From Endozoicomonas sp. Mp262 (lineage in GTDB: Bacteria > Pseudomonadota > Gammaproteobacteria > Pseudomonadales > Endozoicomonadaceae), in contig NZ_CP092489.1 of the NCBI RefSeq assembly GCF_025643335.1, positions 4,660,501 to 4,724,500 on the forward strand: 64,000 nt of DNA. The letters are read 5' to 3'. Positions 62,710 to 64,000 of the stretch are shown here, one piece after another; the stretch's first letter is position 1; every line of letters starts with the position of its first letter. The position numbers were made by a program, and so were the translations under genes. The notes under the pieces were generated by a model. It was not told where the DNA came from and ran no database searches. It worked only from the letters and a program-made list of their open reading frames with translations.

Positions 62710-63307
62710 AATGGAGTTCCTGTTTCACCAGGGTGATGTAGCGTTGTTCAAGTGATGGCTCAATATCCTTTAACGCCCGTGCCGCATCGTCATGAAAGCT
62801 GTTCTTCTCCAATTTAATGGGCAACCCCATCCACATCATGCGTCCCTGGCGACGTGAGCGCACATATCGGTGACGCCATTCTTTTTTACGCTTAAATACC
62901 TGAGCACCATTGCCTGTTAAACGCGGCACAATAAATGCGCCCTGCCAGAATATCCTGCCGGTTTTAACCCCCTTGGCCATGCGCAGGGGTTTGCCGTAAT
63001 AATGAGCCGCAATTTCACTGGTGCCGACAAAAATACCCAGCGTGTATGCGTTGACCACCACATTACCGGAAGGACCATAACTTGGCGTATAGAGTTTAAC
63101 CTTCAATCTTCTGAGTTTTTTTAGCTGCTTCTGGGTAATGGGGTGAGCCCGGCTGATTGCCCTTAATACCTGCCGCTCTGCATACACAGACAGTTTGCGC
63201 ATAGCCCGATGAACAGCCCGGTTAACCTTTTCAGGGGCACTGGCAAACTCACGCTGATAGCGTTCTAGGCCACCGTCAATCCATAAGTCGTAAGTGCTAT
63301 TGCTCAT
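62687..63307 (-). CDS. Phage minor tail protein Z-like
   Basis: 206 residues. The basic N-terminal helix (NRAVHRAMRKLSVYAERQVL), PITQKQLKKLRRLKVKLYTP and the glycine-rich core match gpZ-type proteins that complete tail assembly. The ATG at 63307 overlaps the previous stop by 11 bp and is preferred over the start at 63334, which lies well inside the neighbour. Highly basic, as is common in this family. Confidence 0.75.
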   Translation of the reverse strand: MSNSTYDLWIDGGLERYQREFASAPEKVNRAVHRAMRKLSVYAERQVLRAISRAHPITQKQLKKLRRLKVKLYTPSYGPSGNVVVNAYTLGIFVGTSEIAAHYYGKPLRMAKGVKTGRIFWQGAFIVPRLTGNGAQVFKRKKEWRHRYVRSRRQGRMMWMGLPIKLEKNSFHDDAARALKDIEPSLEQRYITLVKQELHYAFHIES

Positions 63308-63590
63308 GGAGATTCCAGGCCACAAACTGGCCATCGTCTTTTAGCTTTCGATCCACACGCCATGCCTGCCCTTCTGCTTCAACCCTGTCACCCCGGTTAA
63401 GAAGAATATCACTCGCCAGAGTGATCACAGAAAGCTGCTCCATCAACGCATCAAAGCTACCCGTAGCCACTACTTCACGGCTGATGATCGCCTGCGTTGT
63501 TATGACAGCCTCACCTGGACGAACGACCTGAACCGGTTGACCCAGGGTTGCCAGCACGACTTGATCCAGTTGCTTTAACTCATCTTGCAC
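63297..63590 (-). CDS. Phage head-tail connector protein
   Basis: 97 residues from GTG 63590 (VQDELKQLDQVVLATLGQPV), which has GGTGAT 4 nt upstream; a TTG at 63617 would lengthen it by nine residues. The fold pattern (ILLNRGDRVEAEGQAWRVDR, then DDGQFVAWNL) fits short head-tail joining proteins encoded right after the capsid gene. It overlaps the capsid stop by 16 bp, which indicates translational coupling. Confidence 0.7.
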   Translation of the reverse strand: MQDELKQLDQVVLATLGQPVQVVRPGEAVITTQAIISREVVATGSFDALMEQLSVITLASDILLNRGDRVEAEGQAWRVDRKLKDDGQFVAWNLHEQ

Positions 63591-64000
63591 TTGATCACCG
63601 CCCGGGGCTTGAGACAAATGGGTAGAGGGTTGGACTGGGTGTGGATCTGTACGCCCTTATCAAAGTCCAGAATCTTCTGTTTAGCGTAGCGAGGCAGCCC
63701 AATGGTATTGACCGTTTCAATAAAATCCGCCGGAGCAAACCAGGTTTTGAAGATGCCAGTGCCTTCAGGGATCACATAGGCCTCATCGGCTTTGATAAAC
63801 GGGATATCACCCACCTGCCCCCGGTATTCTTCCCAGTCAATATCACCGAAACGGAAGCCTGCCTTTGGATCATTGCGAAGCAGAGCACTGTCCTGGTAAC
63901 GGTGGTAAGCATCTTTCACATACTCATGACCCACCAAACCATCGTAGAAATCAGCGCCACAAAATGCCCTTAATCCCGAGTAAGGCTGGGCACCTAATGC
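63575..64000 (-). CDS. Phage major capsid protein E family, C-terminal part (cut by window edge)
   Basis: 141 C-terminal residues of a lambda gpE-type capsid protein. Diagnostic segments are ADFYDGLVGHEYVKDAYHRY, GFRFGDIDWEEYRGQVGDIP, and FKTWFAPADFIETVNTIGLP. The end HTQSNPLPICLKPRAVIKCK is typical. The N-terminal part continues beyond position 64000. It anchors the prophage assignment and its leftward direction of transcription. Confidence 0.93.
   Translation of the reverse strand, partial: ALGAQPYSGLRAFCGADFYDGLVGHEYVKDAYHRYQDSALLRNDPKAGFRFGDIDWEEYRGQVGDIPFIKADEAYVIPEGTGIFKTWFAPADFIETVNTIGLPRYAKQKILDFDKGVQIHTQSNPLPICLKPRAVIKCKMS

Overview
The window reads as chromosome of a gammaproteobacterium close to the Oceanospirillales/Pseudomonadales, and most likely a host-associated, insertion-sequence-rich lineage such as Endozoicomonas or a relative. 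This is an inference. It rests on the pseudomonad-like order nadK - rhomboid - DUF1315 - DUF2797 - pepN, on aceK and a GDH-180 type NAD-glutamate dehydrogenase, and on many transposons next to AT-rich secreted proteins, one of which resembles a eukaryotic protease.

Region 1 (1-22.7 kb) is mostly housekeeping. It starts with the 5' end of an NAD-glutamate dehydrogenase gene, followed by a complete Bat-type operon (MoxR ATPase, DUF58, DUF4381, two von Willebrand A proteins, BatD). Next come a small AT-rich gene inside an inverted-repeat-bounded insert, the pepN/DUF2797/DUF1315/rhomboid/nadK cluster, a PepSY - response regulator - histidine kinase operon, a lytic-transglycosylase-like lipoprotein, aceK, a D-cysteine desulfhydrase-family gene carrying a 33-bp tandem duplication, and a YcbK-like M15 peptidase.

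Region 2 (22.9-33.8 kb) is an AT-rich accessory zone of putative exported proteins and mobile DNA. A 424-codon secreted cysteine-rich protein gene is split by a 1645-bp IS with a 9-bp target duplication, and removing the IS restores the frame exactly. Around it are a cold-shock protein, further secreted orphans, an IS3 element, a nonsense-disrupted small secreted protein plus a paralogue fragment, a REP-type Y1 transposase beside a 13-bp repeat cluster, and a signal-peptide-bearing protein whose central domain matches the retropepsin domain of eukaryotic DDI1.

Region 3 (33.8-49.1 kb) looks like a defence island. It holds a conserved orphan divergent from a superfamily-1 helicase with a toxin-like N-terminus and ankyrin repeats, a recD2 remnant, a DUF4236 protein, a type I restriction-modification operon (hsdM-hsdS-fic-hsdR) with EcoR124-like spacer repeats in HsdS, a CcbP-like protein, a frameshifted GIY-YIG gene and a pRiA4b ORF-3 family gene.

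Region 4 (49.1-64 kb) is the structural half of a tailed prophage on the minus strand, running from the major capsid protein at the right edge through head-tail connector, minor tail, tail tube, tape measure and large tail/baseplate proteins. A second IS with a 9-bp target duplication interrupts the gene after the tape measure, and an AT-rich secreted orphan lies in the opposite orientation as a likely moron. Two 169-bp copies of a MITE with CTAG target duplications (15.4 and 46.9 kb) link regions 1 and 3.
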